This document shows, piece after piece, positions 1 through 8,110 of a DNA stretch of 8,509 bases. Position numbers and translations under genes: made by a program. The notes below the pieces were generated by a model. That model did not search any database, had not been told where the DNA came from, and saw only the letters and a list, made by a program, of their open reading frames with translations. Position 1 is the first letter of the stretch. Each line of letters starts with the position of its first letter. The stretch is from Rhodospirillaceae bacterium (lineage in GTDB: Bacteria; Pseudomonadota; Alphaproteobacteria; UBA11136), in NCBI GenBank assembly GCA_002686135.1, contig NZAO01000082.1, forward strand, positions 11,050-19,558, in the 5' to 3' direction.

Positions 1-1604
1 GCCGCCTCGATGAACGAGGTGAACAGGGGGTGCGGCTCGAAGGGCTTGGATTTCAGTTCGGGATGGAACTGGACGCCGATAAACCAAGGGTGACCTGGAA
101 TCTCCACGATTTCCGGCAGCACCCCGTCGGGCGACATGCCGGAAAAGACCAGCCCCGCCTCTTCCAGGCGCTTTTTGTATTCGATATTTACTTCGTAGCG
201 GTGGCGATGGCGCTCGAAAATGGTGTCCTGGCTGTAAATGCCGCAGACCTGGCTTTCCCTGCGCAAGGTGCATTCATAGGCGCCGAGCCGCATGGTGCCG
301 CCGAGATCGCCACCAGACTTGCGTTTTTCCAACATTTCGCCCTTGAGCCATTCGGTCATCAGACCCACCACCGGTTCTTTGCAGTCGCCGAATTCGGTGG
401 AACCGGCGTCCTTGATCCCGGCCAGGCTCCGCGCCGCCTCCACCACCGCCATCTGCATGCCGAAACAGATACCGAAATAGGGGATGTTGCGCTCGCGGGC
501 GAAGCGGGCGGCTTCGATCTTGCCTTCAGCGCCGCGCGCCCCGAAACCGCCGGGCACGAGGATGCCGTCCACCCCTTCCAAATGATGCACCGTATCCTCA
601 TTCTCGAAAATTTCCGAATCAATCCATTTGAGATGGACCTTCACATTGTTAGCGATACCGCCATGGGTAAGGGATTCAGCCAAGGACTTGTAGGAATCGA
701 GAAGGTTTGTGTATTTTCCGACAACGGCGATGGTGACCTCGCCTTCGGGCTCACGGATGCGATGGACGATCTCTTTCCAGCGAGTGAGGTCCGCCGCGCC
801 ACCCTGGTCAAAGCCGAAATAGCTGCAGACCCTGTCGTCGAATCCCTGTTCCGAATAGCTCACGGGAACCTGATAGATGGTGTCCACGTCGAGCGCCGCA
901 ATCACATCCGCCTCGGCGATATTACAGAAGAGGCCGATCTTGCGCCGGGCATCGTATGGAATTTCGCGGTCGCACCGGCACAGCAGAATATCGGGTTGAA
1001 TCCCCACCGAGAGCAGTTCCTTGACCGAATGCTGAGTAGGCTTGGTCTTCAACTCACCCGCGGAAGGGATAAAGGGCACTAAGGTGAGGTGGGCGAAGAG
1101 GGTGCGCTCTGACCCCAACTCGTTGCGTAACTGGCGGATGGCCTCGAGAAACGGCAAGCTTTCGATGTCGCCCACCGTGCCGCCAATCTCGCACAGCACG
1201 AAATCCTCGCCGTCGAGGTCGGCCTTGATGAAGTCCTTGATGGCGTCGGTGACATGGGGAATAACCTGGATGGTGGCACCCAGATAATCGCCGCGGCGTT
1301 CGCGCGCGATGACGTCAGAATAGATGCGCCCCGAGGTGACGTTATCGCTCTGGCGTGAGGGCACGCCGGTGTAGCGTTCGTAGTGGCCGAGATCGAGATC
1401 GGTCTCAGCGCCGTCATCGGTCACATAGACCTCGCCGTGTTGGTAGGGGCTCATGGTGCCCGGGTCCACATTGAGATAGGGATCGAGCTTGCGCAGGCGC
1501 ACCTTGAAGCCGCGCGACTGGAGTACAGCACCCAGAGCCGCGGAGGAGAGACCTTTACCTAATGAGGAAACCACGCCGCCGGTGATAAAAATGAACCGCG
1601 TCAT
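1..1604 (-). CDS. pyrG: CTP synthase, 3' end cut by window edge
   Basis: Makes CTP from UTP, ATP and glutamine in the cytoplasm, the last step of de novo pyrimidine nucleotide synthesis. The reading frame is open from the ATG at 1604 to the window edge, giving 534 residues; the family is about 540-545 long, so only about ten C-terminal residues are missing. The N-terminus begins [18 protein letters not shown], the P-loop-like ATP site of the synthase domain. The C-terminal half is a class I glutamine amidotransferase with the nucleophile Cys at about residue 380 in GICFGMQM, and His514 and Glu516 in the VQFHPE motif complete the triad. All key residues are present. It lies 77 bp downstream of secG in the same direction and may be co-transcribed with it. 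There is no obvious Shine-Dalgarno before the start, but the N-terminal motif leaves little doubt about start placement. Confidence 0.97.
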   Translation of the reverse strand, partial: MTRFIFITGGVVSSLGKGLSSAALGAVLQSRGFKVRLRKLDPYLNVDPGTMSPYQHGEVYVTDDGAETDLDLGHYERYTGVPSRQSDNVTSGRIYSDVIARERRGDYLGATIQVIPHVTDAIKDFIKADLDGEDFVLCEIGGTVGDIESLPFLEAIRQLRNELGSERTLFAHLTLVPFIPSAGELKTKPTQHSVKELLSVGIQPDILLCRCDREIPYDARRKIGLFCNIAEADVIAALDVDTIYQVPVSYSEQGFDDRVCSYFGFDQGGAADLTRWKEIVHRIREPEGEVTIAVVGKYTNLLDSYKSLAESLTHGGIANNVKVHLKWIDSEIFENEDTVHHLEGVDGILVPGGFGARGAEGKIEAARFARERNIPYFGICFGMQMAVVEAARSLAGIKDAGSTEFGDCKEPVVGLMTEWLKGEMLEKRKSGGDLGGTMRLGAYECTLRRESQVCGIYSQDTIFERHRHRYEVNIEYKKRLEEAGLVFSGMSPDGVLPEIVEIPGHPWFIGVQFHPELKSKPFEPHPLFTSFIEA

Positions 1605-1681
1605 GGAGGGACAATCTACAACAGGTTCCATCCCCGCCCCAAGAAAAAGAAGCGGCTTGGACACGGAAAAATAAACATTTT

Positions 1682-2056
1682 TTATTGATCCACGGGAACG
1701 CTGGGTGCTTCGGGCTCCGATTCCGACGCGCTTTCCGTTCCTTCCATAGGAAGTTCCGTCTGAAGGTCCGTGAAGTCTTCGTCATCAGCCGGCTTGTCAA
1801 GCTCTTCGAGGATGGATTCCGGGGCCACGTCGCGGGCGCTCACATAAGCCAGAAGCATGCTCGAGGCCATGAAACAGGCGGCGAGAATGGCCGTGGTCCG
1901 GGTTAGGAAGTTGGCCGTGCCGCGTCCCGACATCAATCCGCCCATGTCGCCGCCGCCGCCGATGCCCAAGCCTCCGCCTTCACTTCGCTGGATGAGGACA
2001 ACCCCTACCAGGGCGAGCGCCAGCAAAAGATGAATCATGAGAAGAACCGTGGTCAT
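1682..2056 (-). CDS. secG: Preprotein translocase subunit SecG
   Basis: Small inner-membrane subunit of the SecYEG channel, which assists SecA-driven protein export. The 124-residue product has the SecG layout: a first membrane segment at about residues 3-22, a glycine-rich cytoplasmic loop at about 25-50 ([11 protein letters not shown], then [13 protein letters not shown]), and a second membrane segment at about 54-73. A tail from 75 to 124 is strongly acidic (about 17 Asp/Glu against two basic residues) and ends in a Pro/Ser-rich stretch. The E. coli protein is shorter (110 residues); acidic tails of this kind are, from memory, common in alphaproteobacterial SecG. The ATG start is backed by AAAGG at 2066-2070 on the coding strand, with a 9-nt spacer. 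The gene sits between tpiA and pyrG, a conserved neighbourhood in this class. Confidence 0.95.
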   Translation of the reverse strand: MTTVLLMIHLLLALALVGVVLIQRSEGGGLGIGGGGDMGGLMSGRGTANFLTRTTAILAACFMASSMLLAYVSARDVAPESILEELDKPADDEDFTDLQTELPMEGTESASESEPEAPSVPVDQ

Positions 2057-2092
2057 GGGGATCGGCCTTTGGTTTCGGGTGTGAATGTCGCC

Positions 2093-2120
2093 GTTATCAA
2101 TTTCGCTGAGGGTTTTTTAA
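2093..2120 (-). promoter_or_regulatory. Weak candidate promoter for secG
   Basis: On the minus strand, TTAAAA (2115-2120) and GATAAC (2093-2098) each match four of six positions of the sigma-70 -35 and -10 boxes, with a 16-bp spacer, ending about 36 bp before the secG start. The stretch is AT-rich against a GC-rich background and lies just downstream of the palindrome at 2123-2174. The matches are modest, and read-through from tpiA is an alternative source of secG transcript. Confidence 0.2.
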
Positions 2121-2122
2121 TG

Positions 2123-2174
2123 GTTAGAGCGCACTCCGGTCAAATGATTCTATTTGGCCGGAGTGCGCTCTAAC
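2123..2174. repeat. 52-bp near-perfect palindrome (REP/MITE-like)
   Basis: The left arm from 2123 pairs base for base with the right arm ending at 2174 for 17 positions (outer sequence GTTAGAGCGCACTCCGG and its complement). One T/G mismatch follows (2140/2157), then five more pairs, leaving a six-base loop at 2146-2151. No T-run follows the stem on either strand, so it is not a classical intrinsic terminator. TGGTTA occurs at 2121-2126 and again at 2177-2182, immediately flanking or overlapping the ends, which could be a target duplication or chance. It lies between tpiA and secG. The form, with AGAGC near one end and GCTCT near the other, resembles dispersed extragenic palindromes I recall from alphaproteobacterial genomes, but copy number cannot be judged from one window. 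Confidence 0.8.
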
Positions 2175-2250
2175 GTTGGTTAAGGTCAGCGACTTCATCC
2201 ATTCCTCTCCATCCTCGGCGATTCTCGTTCCCGGCCGCAAACGACAAAAC

Positions 2251-3018
2251 CTAAAGACATGTCGCGGCGATGGCCCAGAAATCATCAGCATCGAGGCTGG
2301 CGCCGCCCACCAGCGCCCCATCCACATCTTCCAGCTCCATCAGTTCCGCCGCATTATCCGGTTTCACCGAACCGCCGTAGAGAACGCGCACGGCATCGGC
2401 ATCGGAGAGCGCTTTGGCCAGACCGGCGCGGACCCCAGCATGGATCTCGGCCACATCAGCCACCGTCGCCACCAGCCCGGTGCCGATGGCCCAGACCGGC
2501 TCATAGGCGATGACCGTGTTGCTGGCATTGGCCTCGTCGGGAAGTGAGCCCGCCAGTTGTGAGCCGACGATGGCCATGGCCTCGCCGCGGTCGCGCTGTT
2601 CCCGGGTTTCACCGATACAGATGATGGCGGTGAGCCCGCAGGCATGAGCGGCAGCGGCTTTGATCTTGACCTGATCGTTGTTTTCGCCGTGATCGGCGCG
2701 GCGCTCGGAATGGCCGACGATCACATAGGAACAGCCCGCATCCTTGAGCATGGCGGCGCTCACATCGCCGGTATGAGCGCCACGTTCCAGGGTGTGGCAG
2801 TCCTGGCCGCCCACGGAGATGACGCTTTCGGCCAGGGTCTCTGAGACCTCGCGCGACAAGGTGGCAGGAGGACAGATAAGAAGATCGAGATGCAGGGGAC
2901 CGTGCGCGGACTGGTGGGATGCAGCCTTTTCCGCCAGCGCCGCCGCCAGCGCCACGCCTTCCCGGTGCAGCCCGTGCATTTTCCAGTTGCCGGCGATCAA
3001 GAGCCGTCTTTCTGTCAT
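2251..3018 (-). CDS. tpiA: Triosephosphate isomerase
   Basis: Interconverts dihydroxyacetone phosphate and glyceraldehyde 3-phosphate in glycolysis and gluconeogenesis, in the cytoplasm. The 255-residue product has the normal family length and a complete TIM-barrel active site: Asn11 and Lys13 in GNWKMH, His103 in VGHSERR, and the catalytic base Glu173 in [11 protein letters not shown]. The phosphate-binding loops YGGSVKP (214-220) and [10 protein letters not shown] (233-242) are also present. The ATG start follows AAAGGA at 3028-3033 on the coding strand with a 9-nt spacer. It is the first of three leftward genes (tpiA, secG, pyrG) and is divergent from ppiD across a 269-bp gap that should hold its promoter. 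Confidence 0.98.
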   Translation of the reverse strand: MTERRLLIAGNWKMHGLHREGVALAAALAEKAASHQSAHGPLHLDLLICPPATLSREVSETLAESVISVGGQDCHTLERGAHTGDVSAAMLKDAGCSYVIVGHSERRADHGENNDQVKIKAAAAHACGLTAIICIGETREQRDRGEAMAIVGSQLAGSLPDEANASNTVIAYEPVWAIGTGLVATVADVAEIHAGVRAGLAKALSDADAVRVLYGGSVKPDNAAELMELEDVDGALVGGASLDADDFWAIAATCL

Positions 3019-3287
3019 TACCCAAATTCCTTTCCCGCTTGTGCCAGTGCGTCGCCCTGCAATGCGGGCCCCTCTACCGCCTCCTTACCATGAGGGTGGG
3101 ATCGTTGCCACCTTCAGGGCGGTTCAGCCGGCAGCGGGAACCCCAATGAATCGCCTGTTGCGGGGGCCTGCCGTCACTTCTATGATGCCGCCCGTTTTTC
3201 GAGTTTTCCGTCAAGGCCTTGACCTTTACGGGGCTGTTCTGCAAAGAGAACAGGATTCCCGCCACAACATTCCGTTGGTATCCGCCT
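3019..3287. promoter_or_regulatory. Divergent tpiA / ppiD intergenic control region
   Basis: This 269-bp stretch separates the divergent tpiA and ppiD starts and has no credible gene on either strand. It must carry the promoters for both directions unless they lie inside the genes. The best rightward candidate is TTGACC at 3219-3224, a near-consensus -35 box, followed after 17 bp by a poor -10 (CAAAGA, 3242-3247), about 40 bp before the ppiD ATG. I see no convincing leftward promoter for tpiA beyond its ribosome-binding site at 3028-3033. No leader peptide with clustered Trp codons and no attenuator were seen, although this region lies upstream of a ppiD-trpE unit. Confidence 0.4.
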
Positions 3288-5171
3288 ATGCTCGCCTCAC
3301 TCCGCTCCAGAGCCAGTTCCTGGGTTGTCAAAATTCTTTTCGGCTTTCTTGTCCTCAGCTTCGCTGTCTGGGGGATAGGTGATATTTTCCGTAGCCCCGG
3401 CCAGGATACAGTCATCGCCAGTGTCGGCGACATAGATATCCGCTCAAGAGAGTTTACCACCCAGCTCAACCGCCAGATTCAGGGGCTCAACAAAGCCATC
3501 GGCATGGAACTGACCGACGAGCAGCTGCGCTCCATGGGGCTGGTAGACGGTATTCTGGATAATTTAATCGAACGCTCCCTGTTCGATGCCGCCGCCGCCG
3601 ACCTGGGACTATCGGTGAGTAACGAGCTTGTGCGGGACAGAATCCTCAGCACCAAGGAGTTCAAGGACGAGGACGACAGATTCAGCGAATTCAAATTCCG
3701 GCGCACCCTGATCGAGAGCGGCTATAACGAGGAATCCTACATGGTCTCCCTGCGTCAGGAGCTTTCGCGCATACAGCTTATCGATTCCATCGAGGCCGGC
3801 GTCATACTGCCCGAGACCATACTCAAACCACTGACGATTTACCGCTGGGAAAAAAGGGCCGTTGACCGGGTCACCATCAATGCCGAAGACATCCCAGGAT
3901 TTGATTCTCCGGAAGAGGCGTTGGTCCGAGCCTATTACGAGGAAAACCCGGACAGCTTTCAGTCCCCGGAATACCGCTCGGTGACGATGATCCGACTCGC
4001 CGCGAAAGACCTGGCAAACAAGATTTCCATCGCCGAAGAGGTCCTAGCGCAAACCTATGAAGAACGGATAGATGGCTATTCAAGCCCGTCCCGGCGGCGG
4101 CTGGAACAGATTCATCTGGAGAACGAGAAAGACATCAAGCGCGCCGCCGAAGCCCTGGCCAAGGACGAAAACAAGGGCCGAAAATTCCTTGAAATGGCCG
4201 AGGAGATCACGGGAAAAAGCGGGCAAACCCTTAATCTAGGCTGGAACCTGCGCGAAGACCTGCCCGATGAGATTGTCGAGGAGGTCTTTGCTCTGGAGGA
4301 AGGCGACGTTAGCGCCCCTCTGAAGTCTCCCTTCGGCTGGCATATTATCCGCGTCACCGGCGTCGAGGAGGAAAGCATCCAGCCCTTCGAAGAGGTCAAG
4401 GAGGAAATCAGGGAAGAGCTTGCCGCCGAAGAGGCCCTGGACGCCCTCTACGAGATCATCAAACAGATTGAAGACGAATTCGCCGGCGGCGCCTCGCTGG
4501 AGAAGGTGGCCGACAATCTTGACCTTGAGGTGACGCGCCTGAAGGCCATCGATGCCAAGGGCAACAACGCCGAGGGCGAGACCATTGCCGATCTGCCTGG
4601 TGAAAAGTTCACAGGCATGGTTTTCCGAACAGGCGAAGGCGAGCAGGCCGACCTTGTGGAAAGCGAGGATGACGGTTTTTACGTTCTGCGCGTAGACAAG
4701 ATCATGCCGCCTGGCCTAATCCCCCTGGAGAAAATCCATCATAAGGTGGTGGATGCCTGGCGCAGGGAACAGCAGCAGCAGAGCGCGAAGGCCCAGGCCA
4801 TCCTTATCACCGATAGGGTCAAGGCGGGCGAGGACATCACCGCAGTGGCTGGAGATTTGGGTCTGAAGGTGGAAGCCTCGGAGCCCTTTACCCGTGACGG
4901 CACTGACACCATCCCGCCGAAGCTGACCATAGAAATCTTTGCCTCTAACATCGGCCATATGGGCATGGCGGAAACCAAGAATGGATTCGTCGTCGCCCGG
5001 GTCGCTAGAATCGAGGCCGGCGACACCGCCAGCAACGATGAGGAAACCCTGCAAATGCAGAATTCGCTCATGGGCTCTCTGGGCAGCGATCTCATCACCC
5101 AGTTCGCCGCCGAATTAAGGGGGCACTACAAGATTTCCGTCAACAAACGGGCGCTCGATGATATCCTCTAG
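3288..5171 (+). CDS. ppiD: PpiD-like membrane-anchored periplasmic chaperone / parvulin-type peptidyl-prolyl isomerase
   Basis: Likely a periplasmic folding factor tethered to the inner membrane near the Sec channel, helping newly exported proteins fold. From the ATG at 3288 it has 627 residues, the usual size for PpiD. The N-terminus (MLASLRSRASSWVVKILFGF) is the characteristic short basic segment leading into a single membrane anchor at about 12-34. A SurA/PpiD-type N-terminal chaperone region follows (about 40-200), then a parvulin-like domain (about 267-358) with LGW at 317-319 and PFGWHIIRV at 348-356, and a long charged C-terminal region. The first strand of the parvulin domain (LEQIHL) does not show the usual catalytic His in its normal place, so isomerase activity is doubtful. 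The frame stays open upstream to a TTG at 3219, but the family N-terminus favours 3288 despite the lack of a clear Shine-Dalgarno. trpE follows after 33 bp. Confidence 0.93.
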   Translation: MLASLRSRASSWVVKILFGFLVLSFAVWGIGDIFRSPGQDTVIASVGDIDIRSREFTTQLNRQIQGLNKAIGMELTDEQLRSMGLVDGILDNLIERSLFDAAAADLGLSVSNELVRDRILSTKEFKDEDDRFSEFKFRRTLIESGYNEESYMVSLRQELSRIQLIDSIEAGVILPETILKPLTIYRWEKRAVDRVTINAEDIPGFDSPEEALVRAYYEENPDSFQSPEYRSVTMIRLAAKDLANKISIAEEVLAQTYEERIDGYSSPSRRRLEQIHLENEKDIKRAAEALAKDENKGRKFLEMAEEITGKSGQTLNLGWNLREDLPDEIVEEVFALEEGDVSAPLKSPFGWHIIRVTGVEEESIQPFEEVKEEIREELAAEEALDALYEIIKQIEDEFAGGASLEKVADNLDLEVTRLKAIDAKGNNAEGETIADLPGEKFTGMVFRTGEGEQADLVESEDDGFYVLRVDKIMPPGLIPLEKIHHKVVDAWRREQQQQSAKAQAILITDRVKAGEDITAVAGDLGLKVEASEPFTRDGTDTIPPKLTIEIFASNIGHMGMAETKNGFVVARVARIEAGDTASNDEETLQMQNSLMGSLGSDLITQFAAELRGHYKISVNKRALDDIL

Positions 5172-5190
5172 AGTTTGCCCAGGCCATGCC

Positions 5191-5195
5191 AAGGG
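5191..5195 (+). promoter_or_regulatory. Ribosome-binding site of trpE
   Basis: AAGGG sits nine bases before the ATG at 5205, the same spacing seen before tpiA, secG and the deacetylase gene. It selects this ATG over an in-frame TTG at 5175, which has no such site and lies three bases after the ppiD stop codon. Confidence 0.7.
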
Positions 5196-5204
5196 CGGGA
5201 CTCG

Positions 5205-6737
5205 ATGAACCCTTTTCCGGATTTCCAGACTTTCGAGGGAATCTACGCCGTAAACCGGCCACAGCTTGTTTGGACGTTGCTGGCTGCGGATTTGGAGACC
5301 CCGGTCTCGGCCATGATGAAACTGGCCACCGGCAGCGCTAACAGCTTTCTTCTTGAATCGGTGGAAGGTGGGGCCCATCGTGGGCGTTATTCGGCCATCG
5401 GCCTTAATCCCGACCTCGTCTGGCGCTGTGTCGGCGTGGAGGCTGAGATCAACCGCAATGCCCTGAACACGCCCGATGTTTTCGAGCCCTGCGCCGAAAC
5501 CGGGATCGACTCCCTGCGCACCTTGATCGCCGAATGCCGGATTAAAATCCCCGACGAACTGCCGCCCATGGCGGCGGGGCTGTTCGGCTATATGGGATAC
5601 GACATGGTGCGGCAGATGGAATCCCTTCCCGACAGCAACTCGGAACGGCTCGACGTCCCCGACGCCATGTATCTGCGCCCTACGGTGATGGCCGTCTTCG
5701 ACAACATCGAGGACAGCGTCTTCGTTATTACGCCGGTCTGGCCCAATAATGGGAAAAGTGGCGGAGAAAACGCCGAGAAGGCCTATGACCAAGCCCGGCG
5801 GCGAATTCAGGAAATCGTCACCAGGCTCGACAGCGAACTGTTACCAGAGCACGAAACCCAGCCCCTCGGTCCCGATACAGGAGAAACACCCCCGCAGCCC
5901 GAATCCAATACCACCCGCGAGCAGTACCACGCCATTGTGGAACGGGCGAAAGAATACATCCGCGCCGGGGACATTCTTCAGGTGGTGCCGTCGCAGCGAT
6001 TCTCGGTGCCCTTCGAATTGCCGCCGTTTCTTCTCTACCGCGCACTGCGCCGCTTGAACCCATCGCCCTTTCTCTTTTGCTTTCAGTTCGAGGGCTTCGC
6101 GGTGGTAGGGTCGAGCCCGGAGATTCTGGTGCGGCTGCGCGGGGACATGGTCACCATCCGCCCCATCGCCGGAACCCGTCCCCGCGGCAAGGATAATGCC
6201 GAAGACAGGGCTCTCGCCGAGGAACTGCTGGCTGACCCCAAGGAGCTGGCAGAACATTTGATGTTGTTGGACTTGGGCCGCAACGATGTGGGGCGGGTGG
6301 CCAAAGTGGGCACCGTCCACGTTACCGAGCAGATGGTGATCGAATATTATTCCCATGTCATGCATATCGTTTCCAACGTGGAAGGTGAGATTGACCCCGG
6401 CCATGACGTGGTGGACGCCCTGATCGCCGGCTTCCCTGCCGGCACCGTCACCGGCGCGCCCAAGGTGCGGGCCATGGAAATTATTGATGAGCTGGAACAG
6501 GCCCGGCGCGGGATTTATGGCGGAACGGTGGGGGATTTTTCCAGTGACGGCTATATGGACACCTGCATCGCCTTGCGCACGGCGGTGGTCAAGGATGGCG
6601 TCATGTACGTCCAGGCCGGTGGCGGGGTGGTGGCTGACAGCGACCCCGAGGCCGAATATCAGGAAACCTGCAGCAAGGCTCGCGCCCTGATCCGCGCCGC
6701 CGAACAAGCCAAGCACCTTATCTCCAGTAAGGACTAA
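5205..6737 (+). CDS. trpE: Anthranilate synthase component I
   Basis: Converts chorismate to anthranilate, the first committed step of tryptophan synthesis, using ammonia delivered by the TrpG subunit. The 510-residue product has the normal length for a separate TrpE. The N-terminal domain holds LLES at 49-52, the motif that binds tryptophan for feedback inhibition, so the enzyme is probably Trp-sensitive. The chorismate-binding domain (about 238-500) is complete: PIAGTRPRG at 320-328, DLGRNDVGR at 356-364, GTVTGAPK at 413-420, YGGTVG at 438-443 and AGGGVVADSDPE near 471-482. These match TrpE rather than PabB, and a trpG is close by. It lies 33 bp after ppiD and is probably co-transcribed with it; the short gap leaves no room for an attenuator. 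It is not fused to TrpG, unlike the TrpEG of some rhizobia. Confidence 0.97.
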   Translation: MNPFPDFQTFEGIYAVNRPQLVWTLLAADLETPVSAMMKLATGSANSFLLESVEGGAHRGRYSAIGLNPDLVWRCVGVEAEINRNALNTPDVFEPCAETGIDSLRTLIAECRIKIPDELPPMAAGLFGYMGYDMVRQMESLPDSNSERLDVPDAMYLRPTVMAVFDNIEDSVFVITPVWPNNGKSGGENAEKAYDQARRRIQEIVTRLDSELLPEHETQPLGPDTGETPPQPESNTTREQYHAIVERAKEYIRAGDILQVVPSQRFSVPFELPPFLLYRALRRLNPSPFLFCFQFEGFAVVGSSPEILVRLRGDMVTIRPIAGTRPRGKDNAEDRALAEELLADPKELAEHLMLLDLGRNDVGRVAKVGTVHVTEQMVIEYYSHVMHIVSNVEGEIDPGHDVVDALIAGFPAGTVTGAPKVRAMEIIDELEQARRGIYGGTVGDFSSDGYMDTCIALRTAVVKDGVMYVQAGGGVVADSDPEAEYQETCSKARALIRAAEQAKHLISSKD

Positions 6738-6751
6738 AGCCTGCTTGATGT

Positions 6752-6779
6752 GGGGCCATCGAGGGCAAGAAGTGGCCCC
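6752..6779. terminator. Hairpin between convergent trpE and deacetylase genes
   Basis: GGGGCCA at 6752-6758 and TGGCCCC at 6773-6779 form a seven-pair GC-rich stem with a 14-base loop in the 48-bp gap between two convergent stop codons. No T-run follows on either strand, so it is not a textbook intrinsic terminator. Its placement suggests a weak bidirectional terminator or a 3'-end stabiliser for both transcripts. Confidence 0.35.
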
Positions 6780-6785
6780 CGTGGC

Positions 6786-8087
6786 CTAGCCCGGGAGCAT
6801 GGCGGCCAATTCCATGCGGCGGCGGATGAGGGTGCTGAGAGGCACCAACCTCAATCCATTCCGGTCCAGAGTGCCAGTCCATTGCGCCAGAGCCTCCAAG
6901 GTCGCCCGGTGAGGGTGACAGATGCCCACGGCAAAACCCTGGCGGCGCGCCACCCATTCAAGGTCGGCAAGGCGCGAGCGAACGGCCTCCACAGAAACAA
7001 CATTGTCCAGAAACACATTGCGCGCGGCGTGGGGGACGCCTAGTTCCCGGGCCAGCTCCAGGCCCTGGGTGGCGCTCGTGGTTCGGGAATCGAGGTAAAG
7101 AAGACCACGCTTGCGCAATTCTTTCATCACCGTCTTCATGCCTTCGTGATGGGCGGTGAATTTGCTGCCCATATGGTTGTTAAGCCCCACGAAACCGTCG
7201 AAACTGGCAAGGTTCCAGCTAAGGAGACGGTTAATTTCCCTACTGTCCATCCCCGTCATCAATGCCTTTGGTCCGGGATCGTAGGCGTTGTCCAGGGGCT
7301 CCATGGGCACATGAACGAGGAGTTCGTGCCCAGCCTTACGCGCGGAAGCGGCCTGCCGCTTCAGATCCCCCGCATAGGGCAGAAAAGCCAGGGTCAAAGG
7401 CGGCTTCAGAGCCGTGGTTAGGGCGGTCCTGTGCCGGTTTATTCCCAGATCATCCACGACAATGGCAATCAAGGGCCGGTTGTCCTCCACTGTGCCCGGA
7501 ACTGCCGCCGCATGGCGCAGCCAGGCTGGCGTGACCACCTTCCCCTCGACAGTATCGAGGGCGGGTGAGTGGGCCACCGCGGCCACCTGCCGGGGCTCCC
7601 CGGCCTGTGTCTTCTTCACGGGCAGCGGCGATTCAACATAAACCGTTTCACCAAACTCCGTGCTCTCCACCGGCGGGTCGCCATCGGGTTCCTCCAGGGT
7701 GAAGCCTGCGGCCGCCATCCTTTCAAGAACCTCTTCTTCGGTGGGCGGCGGCGTAATCACAGGCAGGGGGCGGACTTCCCCTTCGCTGATGGCAACGGTA
7801 ACGGCGGCAGGAGGGGAAGGTCGCGCCCGGTTGGATTCAGGAGTGCGGCCCAGCAACCCCAGGATCATCCCCAAGCCGACCACGCTAAGAAGAGTGGCCG
7901 CACCCAGTGTCAGGGGCACCCGGCACTGTTTGATCCGGCCAAGGTTGAATTTGGTGAAAACCACGCGGACATCAAAAAAAGCCGGCATCCAGGAGAACCG
8001 CTTCATGGAGATATTTGGATTCCATCGCCCGGAAGGAGTCAAGTCCAGGGGGTTAAGTAAGGAGACGGAATATTGGACGCTTTTCAT
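6786..8087 (-). CDS. Divergent polysaccharide deacetylase family protein (YibQ / DUF610-like), membrane-anchored
   Basis: A 433-residue protein whose C-terminal domain (about 203-430) belongs to the divergent polysaccharide deacetylase family that includes E. coli YibQ. Visible signatures are IAIVVDDLG (207-215, the Asp pair expected to bind metal), LAFLPYAG (233-240), ELLVHVPMEP (255-264), GLNNHMGS (301-308), LYLDSRT (330-336) and GICHPHRATLEAL (388-400). Before it come a cytoplasmic N-terminus of about 57 residues, one membrane segment at about 58-80, and a Pro/Glu-rich linker (about 82-200), so the enzyme domain should face the periplasm. A role on cell-wall or envelope glycans is plausible, but the substrate is unknown. 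The ATG at 8087 is favoured because AGGTGG (8097-8102) precedes it by nine bases; ATGs at 8006 and 7988 lack such a site. It is convergent with trpE and divergent from trpG, an odd place for a family often found beside envC/ctpA-type genes. Confidence 0.9.
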   Translation of the reverse strand: MKSVQYSVSLLNPLDLTPSGRWNPNISMKRFSWMPAFFDVRVVFTKFNLGRIKQCRVPLTLGAATLLSVVGLGMILGLLGRTPESNRARPSPPAAVTVAISEGEVRPLPVITPPPTEEEVLERMAAAGFTLEEPDGDPPVESTEFGETVYVESPLPVKKTQAGEPRQVAAVAHSPALDTVEGKVVTPAWLRHAAAVPGTVEDNRPLIAIVVDDLGINRHRTALTTALKPPLTLAFLPYAGDLKRQAASARKAGHELLVHVPMEPLDNAYDPGPKALMTGMDSREINRLLSWNLASFDGFVGLNNHMGSKFTAHHEGMKTVMKELRKRGLLYLDSRTTSATQGLELARELGVPHAARNVFLDNVVSVEAVRSRLADLEWVARRQGFAVGICHPHRATLEALAQWTGTLDRNGLRLVPLSTLIRRRMELAAMLPG

Positions 8088-8110
8088 CTTCTCCCGCCAC
8101 CTGATATAAG
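8081..8110 (+). promoter_or_regulatory. Candidate promoter for trpG
   Basis: TATAAG at 8105-8110 matches five of six positions of the -10 consensus. TTTTCA at 8081-8086, 18 bp upstream, matches four of six of the -35. The predicted transcript would start near 8117, leaving a leader of about 40 bases before the trpG ATG. The -35 box overlaps the start codon of the divergent deacetylase gene. A separate promoter is expected here because trpG is cut off from trpE by a gene on the opposite strand. Confidence 0.35.

Noticed and set aside
30..1082. Long rightward open frame of 350 codons opposite pyrG
   Set aside because: It is fully antisense to the conserved pyrG, its translation resembles no family I know, and long antisense frames are common in GC-rich genes.
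2123..2174. Rho-independent terminator for tpiA
   Set aside because: No T-run follows the stem on the minus strand; the T-run at 2113-2118 lies on the plus strand upstream of the stem. Listed as a palindromic repeat instead.
3129..3173. Imperfect inverted repeat (CGGCAG ... CTGCCG with inner CCCC/GGGG) in the divergent gap
   Set aside because: The arms are short, interrupted by mismatches and spaced widely; in GC-rich DNA this is close to chance.
3219..3287. Upstream TTG start adding 23 residues to the PpiD-like protein
   Set aside because: The added residues would sit before the characteristic family N-terminus and have no ribosome-binding site; the region also holds the best -35-like box.
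5841..6716. Leftward open frame of 291 codons opposite trpE
   Set aside because: It is antisense to the conserved chorismate-binding domain of trpE, with His/Gly-rich low-complexity translation typical of a shadow frame. The same holds for the 225-codon frame at 5115-5792.
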